Shown piece by piece: positions 47,701 to 62,700 of a stretch of 64,000 nucleotides of DNA. The DNA is from Hydractinia symbiolongicarpus (taxonomy: Eukaryota > Cnidaria > Hydrozoa > Anthoathecata > Hydractiniidae). The notes beneath the pieces are model-generated. The model saw only the letters and a program-made list of their open reading frames with translations, made no database searches and was not told where the DNA came from. Within the stretch, counting starts at the first letter, position 1; each line of letters opens with the position of its first letter. A program made the position numbers and the translations under genes. The stretch covers positions 29,316,001-29,380,000 of the forward strand of contig NC_079882.1 in NCBI RefSeq assembly GCF_029227915.1, given 5' to 3'.

Positions 47701-50700
47701 CTCGTTTTGTTATGAATGATTCCAACGTAACATTGCATCATTTAACGTGGTTGTAAATACATATGTATTTTCTTTCCCCAATTTGACTGCCCTGTGTTCA
47801 AAAATTTATTTTCACATACGCAAAGACACTATTTTAAGTGGGTACCATCCAACGTTCAAATATATGTAAAATACTTCTTAAGTTTTTCTGCAGTTAACAA
47901 ACGCCTACCTTCGTCGTTTGGGTTCCACAGTTTTCAACACTTTTGCATATAAATCACACGCTCGTGCCCACAGACACATTGATTTGCAAGCCTGAGAAGT
48001 AAAATAATTATAATGAAAACTTTTCCACAAATATATAAAAAACAAATTAATGATTGTATTTCTTACTTTGGAAGATTTTTCTGCAATTTCTGGATAAAAT
48101 CTTGGATCCTCAATGTATTTTTTAAGTTTTCTTAATGATGAATCTGGTATATTATCCTTCACAAAACCAAAAACAAAATCAACAGTAATACAGGCTGTCA
48201 ATAAGCAATCAAACATTTAAGTCTTCATAATTTATTACTAACAAAAATGAAGATGTTCACCTTATCAAATTCGATTAGTCTTTTTAAAAAGTTGTTATCG
48301 CCAAGTAGAGTTTTCGCTGATGCCCAATCAGGTCTTAAAATAGAAAACCGTACACATAAATACAACTTTTAAGAAATAATAAGGACGCTAAGTTCAAACT
48401 TGATAATGCAGCAACAAAATAACTCACTTTGAACCAAGTAAAATACAAACAGCTTCCATGATGAACATTACCATCTCAGGTGGCTTAGTGAATACTCTCA
48501 ATTCAGAAATGTCAGCTTTATCAAGAGAATCTAGTGCCTGTTCAAAAAGAAAAAAAACTCAATTCTAGCAAATAAATATACGGTGGATATTGTGCACTAA
48601 TTGCTTAGAGGGAGGCAGTTAAAAATAAAACTTTAGTTCAAGGTTTTTAGGGGTTCTTTAGGCCGTCATCTTTAATTTTTCAAGATGTTACTACATAGAT
48701 TTCTCAGCATTTCCCAGGGAATTTATTATTAGAAATTATTTTTAAAATTTTATATGCATAAGATACATATGTAATCACATAACAAAGCTGACATTTTTCT
48801 TCTCAGACTATTGCATTTAATTCTAATGTAAGCGACCTATTTGAAAATACTCAATTCGACAAAGGTTAACGTATATAATTTAAAACAATTTTTAATAAAT
48901 TCCAGGATATTTCATAAATTTATTTTTAGCTAATAATTGCAGGAATCCTTTAAATTTGCAATTTTGGGCGGAATTGTCAGTTACTGGTCAACATAGGTCT
49001 TATTGTACAAGGAAATAGAACAAAATTCGATGCAGACACGGAAGAAGTAATTCCAACATGACTAGAAAACATGTAGAAAAATTCCACAATATGCAAATCA
49101 ACTTTTACATACTTTATTTGCAGCTTCGAGTGCAGGTAAGGCTTCATCCAAATCCTTCTGTGCATCAGCAGCAATGGCTTCCGTTTCTTTTGCTTTTTTA
49201 CTTGCTACTGCTTCATCTGCCATGACAACCTCTCGTACCTGCAGAATACAAATAATATACTCTCCCCCAGCACTTGCAATGTATGTTAATACAATAGTAG
49301 CGATGGTGATGATCAAAAGTGCTGAAGCTTTTTTAAATGTTCTCAATAATACTTTTAGCAGAAATTAAAATTTCACTATATGAATCAGAATACTTTATCA
49401 GCAATTTCAGCCTACATCTTCTTCAGTCCAAATTTTCTTCACCTCTGTAAATTATTGTCACAAATAATTTTGGTCATTTTAGATTGATATGCATCTTTTT
49501 CACTTCTTGAAATATTCCAATTATTATTTTATTGTTGCAAGAAAAGAAAAACCTTTTAAAAGAAACTTCATTTATGAACGTTAATTTTTTGCTAGCCTAA
49601 ATTTTGAGTTAATCTTTGCCAGTCAAATTGTCTTCACTTCCAAAATAAATTTGACTTTGTGTTGGCTGATAAGGTAATCTGTTGTTACAGTAGTTGCTAG
49701 TTGGATTCGATCTCTCACTATAATTCAGTCACCAATTGATGCAAAATCACTCATTGTTACTATGACAACCCACATTTGTTGACAAGCAAGCAATATTAAA
49801 ATAAAACAAAGAAAAATATAATATAGAAGAGAATATAAAAAATTATTGAAAGAATTTAAACCACATCAAAAACAATATAACATACTTTATCAGCTTCCTC
49901 TTGATCAACTTGTAATCTCTCCATAAGCTTTTCTGTATCCAGTGACTTTTGTTTTAGTTCGGGTTCTAATGCCACAAGCTCGACCTAAATAATACAGATA
50001 AAAAATGCAACATTTACAACCATCAACTTCACAGACTTTCTTCCTCTGTTATACCTAAACTTTGAATACATTGGAATAGAATAACACTTTTAGCATATTC
50101 TTTATTTTGATAGGTTAAACTTCAATACAGTATTACCTGCATAGTATCAACTAACTCATTGGTTTCTAGAAGTTTTTTTAAACCGTTCTTCACACGATCC
50201 TTAGCCGCGACTAGTTGTCTGTAAACAAAAGATTTCATAACAAGCAGTGTTATATATTGTAGAATAAAATGTCTATTGGATAAATCATAATATATCACTT
50301 TTGTTTTGCTTTTATCTGTGATAAATTTCATATAAAACATACACAGCAGTCTGTGGACCATGGAGTCGTTGAAGAAGTAATTTTACTGATGACATTTTGT
50401 TTTGAACTTAATTACTATATCATATTGGTAGAAAGGATTTGAAAATGATTTAAACAAGAACTTTGAGAATATTAACAAACGCATCTTTTATTTCTGAAAT
50501 ATTTTAGACATGTAAAACATATATGCAATAAGAAAAACACGAGTAATGGATTTATCAATCATCTAACAATCCCTCTAATATTCTCTTACCTTCTCTTTTC
50601 ATCCAGCATTGATAGATATAGACTAATCAGCTCCAAATAGCTGGTAGGAGTTGTGTAGTATCGTCGTTTCAACTCTCCGTAAAATCTGTCAGCCATGTGA

Positions 50701-53700
50701 CTGACACTTGTGTGTATTTCTACGCACATCTCAGCTATACTCTCCTGTTAAAAGAAGAAAGTTTGAAAATAATATTATATTTGTGACGTCATCCATGAAG
50801 TCTCAAATATTGCATCTCGTCGCAGCTATAAATTTTATAAAAAATGGTAATATTCTCTATGTGTTGATAAAAACACAATTGTTGAGTCATGAATATTTTG
50901 ATCACATGTCTATTATTGTTCCTCTTTTTACACCTTAATAGATCACTCTGCTACATTTCTCTACAAAACTGGAAACACAAATTTAAAACATTGTAAAGCC
51001 TCTCTCTGTGCAAACCCTTTTTTACATCACACGTGTGTTTTTTTATGCAACATCACTTAACTGGAAGTATGGCAAAGATAGATAGCAAATTTGGTTCTGC
51101 TTAAAGTACCTCAAAGTTGAAAATAACTGTTAAAAATTCATATGCCATAATTACAATAAAAATTTACCTTAACTTCATCACTTCCAAGATCAACTTCTTC
51201 AAAGAAACTGGTAGAGACACCCAACAATGCTTCCCTAAAGAAATAACAACATTCTTTATATAACTGTTTACTTGTAAGCATTATTCTAATGTGCAAATGC
51301 AAAATAAAAAGTTAGACCCTAAATCATTTTCTACTTTCTATCGACATTGTAAACATAAAATTTTAAAATCTTTGTGCATCGATCCCGAAATAAAGTTTAC
51401 AAACCTTTTTGATGTGCTATTGGTTATTTGTATGAAGTTGAAAAAAGTGTGATATAGACTTATACAGCCAGCATTTTTGAGCTACTTTTTTGTAGTTTGC
51501 GTACAATACTAATAAAATGGTTGCTTTCAGATTGAACTATCTTGATAAAAAATAAAAATGTTCAATAACTTATTGTTTTGGTTATGGTAAACAAACAGAC
51601 ATACTATCAGAAATAGATTTGTCTCTGTATCTATAAAATATAAAATGTGTAACATGAATCTTGTATACCTTGGCCATTCTGTGAACCAGTCAATAGTACA
51701 ACAGTTAACTAGGGAAGGAAACATACGACATCGTGTTCTAAATGCTTCTCCAACAGGACTCATACATAAGACTATATGAAGGTTGTTTCTTACACGACTT
51801 ATCAAATGTGCAAATATCGCATCTCTACAACAAAATATATATATAAAAATAAGTTTAGTTAAATCATCGATGGTTAATTATTGTGATAAAAAATAAAAAA
51901 ATTTGAAAATTGACACATAGAGAAGTGCTTCAGCACATATTTTTAAAATATATTTTAGTAAAATAAAGTTATGAATTTTTCTGAGACTCTGTTTTCATTC
52001 TTATCATGAGTATGTTTTTAATTTACCTTGCACTTTCAGGAATTCCAGCTTCTTTAGCAAATGGTCTAGTTCCAATTATCATTTGCTCATATTCATCAGC
52101 TTCAAATAAATTTGGTACCTAAAAAATATTTCCATAGTAATATATACGTTAATTAAAAATGATACTATTCTCAATTAAAACAAGAATGCATGCGAGATTT
52201 TCTTCATAGTAAACTCTTTGTACACTATGTAAAAGTGGCAGTTCAAACATAGTTCAGAATATGTATAAAGATATGAACATAATTAAAACCCTTTACTTTT
52301 TGCAGCAGAATGAGAAATGTTGCAAGTCACATCGTTGATTACAAAAAGGTGTAAGAAGTAATATAGAAAATTTTATTTTTGTAAATTCCTCACAAGTTCG
52401 AAAGGAAGGTTACCTCTCCAGAATTGAGAATGTTATTGATATCTTCCAAAAACTCTTCAACAACAATCTAATAAAAACAGAAAACATTCTTTCTTACAAC
52501 CTAACTATGCAGTAGTAACTTTTCAACATCCCTATTTAAAAATCTAAACCTCAAAAAAGTAATATCTGTGTGCTTATTTTTTCGAAAAAACTTTAATTAT
52601 TTTACAAAAGTGTTGCACGCAGTTGAAGTTCCGTGTGTTCGTTTAAACACAAAACTCTGTCGTAATTTACCTAGATTGCTTGATTGATTTATTAAAGATA
52701 AGCAACATATACCTGTGTATCTGAGAAAAGAAAGACAGTATTCTCTCCCTTCACACCAGCATAATAATACAACTGTTTCAAATCGTCACGAAATGATGAG
52801 TAGTCGTAACCTCTCGTAAGTGCAATCTGAATGCATCTGTAGTTAGACATGTGACATGCCAACCTGAACACAAAAAATTATGCTATCTAGTTATTTAGCA
52901 ACATTTTTTGTCTTGTTTACATCTATTTGTTTCTTTTGTGATCCTGCAAATTGGGGATAAAGCCTAGGTTTTATCTCTGTCTGTCTAAATCCTGTACATC
53001 TTCATAGATTATATATGAAAAAAAGAGCAGGTGGTTTACCATAAAATTCGCACCATACTCTGATAAGTTGAGTACCATTTTATGTTAAATGACTTATCAG
53101 AATTAAAGAAAATCTTTGATTACATACAAAGCTGTAATAATATTTTAGTATTATGTCTGCATATCTTAAATGTCTTAAATTTTGGTTGTAGTTTTACAAA
53201 TGTTGATTAATTTGGTTCCACCTGGGTTGTTGGAGTTTTTTAAACGTTGGTTAAACGGACTAGTGTGAAATCATTACAATGTATACAATTAATTAACATA
53301 TGTTCTTGTATAAGTGTCTACACTCAGCCCCTTCCAAGAGTTTAAATACTTACAAACTAAAAAGAAAAAAGAAACGAAAGGGTAAAGACTTTCCCCAGGC
53401 TTATTAACTTTTTCCACCAGAAATAATTATAGGCCATTGGACAAGGTGTTAAAAGACCTCCTGGGGACAATGTTTAATGATTTTAAGATATTTCAGCGTG
53501 AGGGCAAAATTGAATCGATTTAAGTACTGATTTACGTATGAGGTGCAACCATGCATGCAAATCACAACTAAGAAACATGGTGGCTAATAATAAATATTTT
53601 TACAACATTCGTGAACAAGACATCAATATTCAGCAAGACAAAAAATTTATCTCCATCAATATTTGGTATATGATTCGGAAATATGAATTGGGACAGGATT

Positions 53701-56700
53701 TATGGAAGAATTATGGAATTTAAGTCACAGATGTATTCTACAATACTGGTACATTAATTCATTAAAGTTTTCCAATCTCTTTTAAATTTGTTTAACTAAA
53801 ATAAAGAAATAATTTAAGCAATCCTGAGACCAGCATTGCTATTATATCATTCATTCATACTCCTATATATCTGTGTTTAATAAATAGCTTTTTTTAAGCT
53901 TTCTATATGGACAATTTTTAAAACCAAATTTGTCACTCTTTTAATTTAATTGAACAGAACAAAAGTAGAACTATTAAAACCTTGTAAGACTTTGTTTTCC
54001 TGTCCCACCAACACCAACCAACAATGCATTACCACGTGGCTGACGAACCATACGAGCAATACTATAACATAACATTAAAAAGTATGTATAAACAGGTCAG
54101 CTCTTGTGTTTCATAAACCTGTTTCTGCACAGTTAAAGTAGACTGTAATTCCAAACGAGTTAGAAGATAAGTTTCCATCACAGTATTTATTAGGTAATTT
54201 ATATAGGTGAAAGCTTTAAATATCGCTGTGTTGAAGTTTAATTTTTTTAAATTTCCACAGGCAACATTTAAAGTACTTGTGCGTAAAACTAGATCAAGTC
54301 TATATATGTCAAGAGTGAAAAGCATTACCGAGAAACATGTTTGATCGCATCAATAAAAAATACAAGTTTCATTTCTTTGGATGACGACATATTGTAATCA
54401 TCTAAGTACTAAAAAGAGAAGATGTAAACTTTTTGGTAATAAATAAGATCTTTGACACACTTCATTATACAAGGTTACCAATCTTGCCTAGACATTTTAA
54501 TAACAAAGAAGAAAACAAACACACAAGAAAAAGGCTGCTGTAGAAATTAAAAATTGGGAAAAATGGCTGAAAAACATCACAGTGTAAAATCTTTACCAAC
54601 AATTTTGTATACATTAGTCCGTAAAACAAATAGTGAAAAGTAAAAAATAAAATAAAATATAATAATTACATCATTAAGAACAGCTTTCAATTTATTCATA
54701 TCTGTCAAATCTTCATACATTCTGTCAGCTGAATCAGCACCAATTTTTAAAAAATCTCCAAATATGATTGGCTTATTTTCAAGTTCATCAGTGGTTAAAG
54801 CCTAAAAGTAAGAAGAATTTGTTCATGATACAAAATGTCTTCACGTTTTATTGATATTTGAGTTATCTTAGCTATAGGCTGATAACTAAAAACACGTGAA
54901 TTCGAAAAAAACAACGCGAACAAAACTATGCAGTTTCTTTGGTTGACAATCCATATATAAACTTGTATAGAGACAAACATAACATCTAGAACAAAAAACT
55001 TACAGTTGAAAAATGTTTCTGAGCCATTTCAACCATCATTTCATTAAAATATGTTTTATCTTCATTGTTTATCAAACGATCATGAAAAACACGCTGTGCT
55101 TCGTGGCAGAACAATCGAAAGATCTGATCCTTCTCTCTTATCACTCCTGGATCAGCTTGCAGAACGCCTTTAATATAAACATTATGAAAGTTGACTAAAA
55201 ATAGGAGACTGAGAATATGATGTGTGCGTTCTTAATAAACTTATGATAATAAGCGTTATAAGTATCTAAAAAAAGGAGTAGAGGACAGTGACACACAACG
55301 CTGAGTCATGATTTCTAGACATGACAATTGTAAAAGGATTTGGTGCTATTTTGATTAGAATATCTGATATTATACCTTGGATACACTTTGATAAATCACG
55401 AAGGTTAAACACATAATGAGATTTAGCAGGGGTTGGTAACAAATCTGTACTCATTCTGTTGTATATTTCCACACTAAACAGAAGATAATGCAACCATCAG
55501 TGAACTTTATTGAGTATTATGCTCAAAAAAAATATATACGAAAACTTTAACATACCTTGCTGACACAATAGATTCTGCTGCATCACGAACTGCAGTCGGA
55601 AAGTCTAGCAGAAAACCTTTCAGTATGGACTAAATATAACAAAGTCAAAATTTAACGCTTTGAACCTTAAATTAAAAGAGGTACAGTATAGGAACCATGT
55701 AAAGACAAAAAAGGAATGAAAAGTTTTGTAATACTAGTCCAAGTAAGGTCATATTATTTACATTGCATTTACACTTACCTTAAAAATATGCTTAAGTGCA
55801 TGATCTGAAGCAACAGGTATAGATAACATACTAAAATGTCGAAGAAATCTTGGTGTTACCGGATTTCTACCTCCACCAGGTGGTGCACAAGCAGAGCAGA
55901 TTGTCACATCCTAACAAAAGATATTAGCTAAGTATGAATTAAATGATAATTTATAATAAAAAAATAAAAAAAGTATTATTTTAACCTGTAATTCTTTCCA
56001 GAATAACTTCTCACGATCATAAAAGCCTCCGAAATCCTATGAAAAAACATATACTGTAATTTTTGGGACACTGCATAAGCATATCCCTATTTATTTAAGG
56101 ATAAATGAAACACCTATTACCGATGTTGAGAGTACTGTCTATATTTTCTAAACTGCGAAATAAAAGTATATGAAAGAATATATTTTCTAAAAGCCAAATA
56201 ATTTTTTGTCACAAAATAACTAACTGGGAAAAAAGGTACGGACATTTAAAGTTTATCGCATAAGAATCACACTATTCAAATCTACTCCACTTGAGTACCA
56301 AAATGGTATCTGTTTTTGTTTTTAAGTTCTAGTTCCGAATTTATATTAAAAAGTTGTTTTCGTGCTTCTTCGTCGTACTTTTTTACCTTCAGACTGTGGT
56401 AATACCTTGAAAATCAAACACCGTTTGAGAGCTTAGCATTCCCAGGACAATAATACTTTATTTCTGTCTCAAAAGTCCAAATGCTTGTACCTTTTAGGCC
56501 AAAATGTATGAGTGTATCGAGCAAAAATTGCTTTTAAGACTTAAAGATTTAAACTATAAGATTTAAATATGAATTATATGCTTTCAGTGATATAAAAATC
56601 AAAAAGGTGACAAAAATAACGATTTGGGTGTCTCCATAAAACATAAGACTTCCTGAACAACCTATCTTTACTTTTAATGATGTATATTATACAAAATTCA

Positions 56701-59700
56701 CATACCTGATATTGTCTGAGTAATTCTATCGGCGGTTGAGAACCGTATGTATCCAATTTAGGCATATTTAAATCGTCTACGAATAGTATCACCCTTTTAC
56801 CCGGAGGTGCACCTTGATAAAAATGTAATTTTTGAAGAAAACTTTTTATTGGAGAAAAAATACTTTCATTTCTACCAAAGTTTAATTCATAAACACAAAT
56901 TGTTACCTAGAATATTCTTCCTTTTCTTATCCAGTTTTGATTCAATCATTTCTTGAGTACGAATGCTACTTGTTTGTGCAGAAAAGTTTAGAAATAGTGG
57001 TACGTAGTCAGCTCGTTCTGCAATATCATTTAACATTCCTTTTGCGATGACAGACTAAAATGTAAACAATTTGAATCAAATTACCCGTTTGAAATCACAA
57101 TTCTATATTGGTGTAATAAAAATATACAACCATCAATTACTATTTATAGTAAAATTATGAATTATGTCTAATAAAAACCTATGTAAAATTATTTACAAAC
57201 AAACCTTTCCTACTCCAGTAGTGCCTGTGTACAGGACAGATTTATTAACAGTCAGCAGTTTTTCCATAAGGTACCCATATCGTACTGTATCTACTGTAGG
57301 TACTAGTAAATCAAAGTATGGAATCTGAAATACAAAAAAGTAATAGTTAGTTAAACAAACTGTGAACAGGACACAAGAGGTCTAGAAAGTGTTAGAACAT
57401 TAAGAACTGCATACTTCTGGATTGTACTTGAATGAGGGTATGATTTTTTCCCATGGCTCAAAACGTTTCGATTCCAAGTCAACAAAATAGCTGTACATAT
57501 CTCCAGACGCAGGTAGCTAACAAAAAAAAGAAAATACATGAAACTACTGGTTTAACTATAAAAATCATAGCATCCTCATGACTTCTTTGCTCCAAATTCC
57601 TTAGTGTGTTATGATGGCAAGTTAACCACTAATTAAAATAATAACACAACATCTCACAGCCAACCATTACACCAACAAATTATCATCCCTAATAAATCAA
57701 TACTTTTATACTTTGTTTTATTTACTCAGATCAAATTTCTAGTTCTTAGTGAAAATACTGATTAAGCAAAAAATCCTGACGGTCTTGCAATCCTACCTTT
57801 TTACGAGAAATCAAGTACTACCTACCCGGATATCACTATTATCTTGAAAAAGTTCCCTCATGAACGAATCAAACAAATCCATACTTGCTTCCACTAAATT
57901 TCCACCAAGAGACCAAAGAAAGGAGAAGCAAAACACAGATGCTATTAAAGGATGCAGTTTGACAACATCCAAAAATGAATCTGGACCAGAAACACTAAAC
58001 ACCAAACTTTCAAGTAATGCACATAGAGTTGTCACTTTACTGATGCTGACCTGAACAAAAAAAAACATAAACTAAATATTTTATAAACTAAATATAAAAT
58101 ATACAAATTCAACCAAAATAAATCGAAATGTTATGTTGATAGTATAGACACAAACCTATGTTACAAAACGTTTAAAAAATTAAGTGAATAAACCTGAGGC
58201 ATGGCTTGTATGCATTTTTTTCGAACAAATGTCAGTGCTTCGTCGATATAACGTTCAAACAAATTCATGAGATAATTCTACAAAAACACATACATCTTTA
58301 AGTATACTGCATAGAAGAAAAATGTAATCAAAATAGCAAACAACACTAACTTGTGTTTCCTGTTTAAATTTAGGACCAACTTTCTGAATCCATGATTTAA
58401 CATAGGGTTTCCAGCCAAGATTTTCAGGATCATAATACACCATACCACATCTATATAAACATAATTTGAACATACTATTTTTCAAATCTATTTATCGGAA
58501 AGAAAATGCCCATTTACATGTTCAGTTTAACTTGATTGAACAACTTTGTATTCTATACCATTTTGGACAGAGAAAAAAAGGTAACCTAGCAAAATGCAAA
58601 AAAAGACACAAAAATTCATTTAGAAGCAAAACAATGCTTATTTGCTGCTTACAAGATTAATTTCTTCTCAAGTACTTAGATCGATCACATAACTTTAATT
58701 AACTTTTAAGTGAAGAAAGAAGAATAGAACATACCTGCTGACAGTTGCAGGAGAAGCTACAGCTAAATCTTGTACTTCAAACAACATATGGATAGTTGAA
58801 TTTAATTTGATACGTTCCGAGTTGGCCAGACACAACATTTTGTTGTCATCAAGCACCGTATTCATATTTTCAATCCACAATGCATCCACAGGTCCATCAC
58901 AAACAATCCATTTATGTTCATCAGAAGTGTCCTGTACAGAAATAAAAAATGATGGTATCTCTTACAATTTTTTTAAAATTTTCTAGAGTTTAACTCGTAT
59001 CATCACACACCTGAACACAATGTCGCACAGACACTGCCATTAATCCGTCTTTCCATTCCATTGTGAGCTTATTAACTTCACCATACAATTCACCCATGTC
59101 GATGGACTGGAAAAAAAAGAAGAGAAATTGTTAATAAGCTACCAATGCACTTTTTTGTAAAAAAAATCTTATGTTATAATTAGTTCTGTCTGTGACAGGC
59201 AATGGATGTGTTCATTTTTCTTTCAAGTTGCTGAAAAATGCATGTCTGGTATGATAATGTACAAATTAAATGTGACGATGTCAATAACATTAATTTAACG
59301 ATAATAGCCTAATTTAAATGATGAAGCCATGCACTGAAAACTTTGGGGCCTAATATCTTAGAAACAGACTAGTGACGTCAGTTTTTACACCCCACAGGTT
59401 ACTAGGGACAACATTTCCCAAACTTGGGTCCCCCAATTTGTTTCGGAATGGACAGGTAATGACATCATCAAACAACTTTTTAACCCCAATAGCTTTGTAA
59501 CTGTTCATCAAAAAAGTACTCATGGTTCTACACATTTCTTGATCAGCATTTCAAGCTCTATACAACAGAGGTGACAGGTAAAGAAATGTTTCTTATGGGT
59601 ATTGTTGACATCATCAAAATTCATATAACGAATCTTTTTTATTGTTCTTCTGGGTTTTTCCACATGTTTTATCGACAAGTAAATAATTTATAATGGGTTC

Positions 59701-62700
59701 TACAAAAATTGCAGCTTAATAAAGAAGACTAATTTTTCTGAACTTTCAAAAAGTATTGTTTAGAACTGTGGCATCTATGTCAAATGTTAAGAGTTTTATA
59801 ATGCAACAATTTTTCTTCGTATTAAAATTAGGATAACAAAGCTAGTGTAAGCAAAATAAATACCTTCGGGTTGAGAACATATGTATGGACAGGCTGATAA
59901 AAACTGTGCTCTTCACCATCTGCATGTAGTTTTGTTAGTGCATCTTTTAAAACCTGTAACACAAGTAACATGATAAGACAAAATTAAAAATTGTCTCATC
60001 TCTTGTATTAGTTTTAGTATTCTCCGTAATTCAACGTTTATGATGTTTAATATTTGAAAGACTTTTAACAAGAATATCACAGTTTACAACGGCACAAGCT
60101 GGAAGAAAAAATTTGATAAGTTTCCAAATTTTTAGTGCACTTGTCCTTATTAGTATCGAAAATTTATAGAACTACTAATTTTAACTAGCAAGTTTAAAAA
60201 AAGATGCAAAGCTAAAATGACAAAGACAGATAAATTCAACACAATAAAAATAACAATTCAGAAATAATAACAAACAAACCTGATAACTACTAGTTTTACC
60301 ACCACCTGTTGGACCGACACTCATAACACCATGTCGCACCAACATTGTTTCATATAGCTGTATTGTTTTCTTTACCATTGACGGAATGTTCTGCAAAAAT
60401 TATTCAAGTTATTTATACAGTTTATGTCATAAGTATATTTAGAAAATTTTTATCTTACTTGTAAGCCTTTGTTTACGATACATTCCTCGATAGCTGATTG
60501 TAGTTTACCATAATCATGTTCTGGAATGTCAACACCAGGAAATAAATCTTGCAGAATAGCCTGAAAATAATCATCGTTAATTTCATACATCAAATGGGAT
60601 GATTTCACAAAAAATACTATTAAAAAGCGATATATAGATCTTCAATGCATTCGTTTATTTCTCCTTCCAAAGTTGTTAACTCATAATCCATTGTAAAATA
60701 CAATTTACTTGAACCGCAATGCCAAAGCTTATTATTTGTTTTTGGCAAACTGCTGAATCTCTAATTTTCCAAACGAACTCAATAATATAAAAATATTGCA
60801 GATTTAAGAATGTACAGACGTCTTACTCTGAATAAAATTGCATCCTGAGCTAGAAATTTTGGTAAATTGCTATCTCTTAATGCTCTTATCAATACAACAT
60901 CCTCATTCAAGTTTGGATGTGTTCTTTTCAATGAACCAGCCATGACAAGGACAGATTTAACTGCTCTCATGCCAAAATCATAATGGTCTTGTTGGGACAA
61001 CTGCTCCGAACATAAGCGATACATGTTCACCATTTTTCTGGCTAATGTTTTAGAAGACTCAAAACCTTCAGAATACAGAATGACCTCCGCAATTAAACCT
61101 ATCAAAAAAGAAAAGTGTTGAAAATATCTGCTAATAACCAGGGTAATTAGAAAAATAAGAGAGAATCACCATAGTCTGGCACCATCATAGACATAGGTCT
61201 GAACAATGCTTTTAAGTTATCAGGTAATTCTGTTCTACCAGCATATCCAGGATTCATTGTAATAAAAGCTGCACAAGTTGGTACAAGTTTGATTTCTCTT
61301 CCTTCAAACATAAAACGAGTAGCCTAAAGGGGACAAGTATAATATATTATAATATTTTACCAGCCACTTATTCTAGGTTATTAGATACGTGATCATATAT
61401 TTTGATGATGTCAGAAAAATTCCACTAATGCAGTCATAAAAATTGATAGAGACTTTGAGCCAAACTAATAAATATACAAAAAAGATGTCTCAAGGATTTT
61501 ATAATATATATATATATATAATATATATATAATAATAAGACTTTGTCCCAGAAAATTAAGGTCCACAGAATTAACGCAAAGTTTAAAATTTCATGTTATT
61601 TTTTTAAGCATTATTATTCTATAATAAGGTAATAGAGAGAAAAATTGTGGAAGTAACTTTTGTCAAGACGGGGATTCACAATGTTTAAGGAATAAACTTC
61701 AGCAAGCAATATATATTTAATAGTTTTATTCCCTTACCTGCGATCTTACCTTATCTTATCTGATTTTTTCTTTTTTATTGTAAAAAATTAGGCAAATTTA
61801 AACCTTTCATGTAATAACAAAACACTTACCCTTTCCAGTTTAGCATTTCGTATCGTCAACAGTTGTTGAGCAATAACTGACAAGACTTCAATATCAATAC
61901 GATTAAATTCATCAAAACAACACCAAGCCCCTGACTGAGCCAGGCCTGAGAAAAATCTTCCCATCATTTTATAATCCAAGCCTTCTGAGCAATTAAACAC
62001 AACACATTGCTTTGCTAGAGCTTTTGCAAGATCTTTCGTCGTTTCTGTTTTACCAGTACCAGCTGGGCCAGCAGGAGCTCCCCCCAGATCCAATTGTAAT
62101 GCACCCATAAGGCATAGATAGCAACGATCCTAAGAAATTTGAGTTTTATGTGACAAATGGAGTAAATGTTAAATATAAAATAGATAAAAAAGAAATATTT
62201 ACAGTAAGCGGTGTAATGACCAATCTGGGTGACGCACCAAGATATTCATAACCATAAATGTATTGCGAATTTGACATGCGGACAATGCAATTATCAATGT
62301 CTGTGTCCCAATAATATCGTAATTGCTTTAACCACTCAAAATCATTTTCATTATCAATCTAAATAAGAAATATAAACAAAAGCTTAATAAAACATACAAA
62401 TGATAATAATAGTCATATATATCCTTAAAAACAGTAAATACCTGCTTTTCTACCATGCCACTAATGATATCTCTGGCATGAACGTCAATTGTAATCAATG
62501 CACATAATATATTTCGAGTCAACTTAGGAAGTTTTCCACGTACTAATGCTGCCAGGTTATTCAAGTTTTTAAATGACTTTTGTTCAAAGTTTTTCATTGC
62601 TTCTAATCGATCACCTTTACAAGTGAGCACTGCATTGACATCGACACACCACATTGTTTGAGATACTGTCAAAACAACCTAGTTAAAAATATAACAAGTA

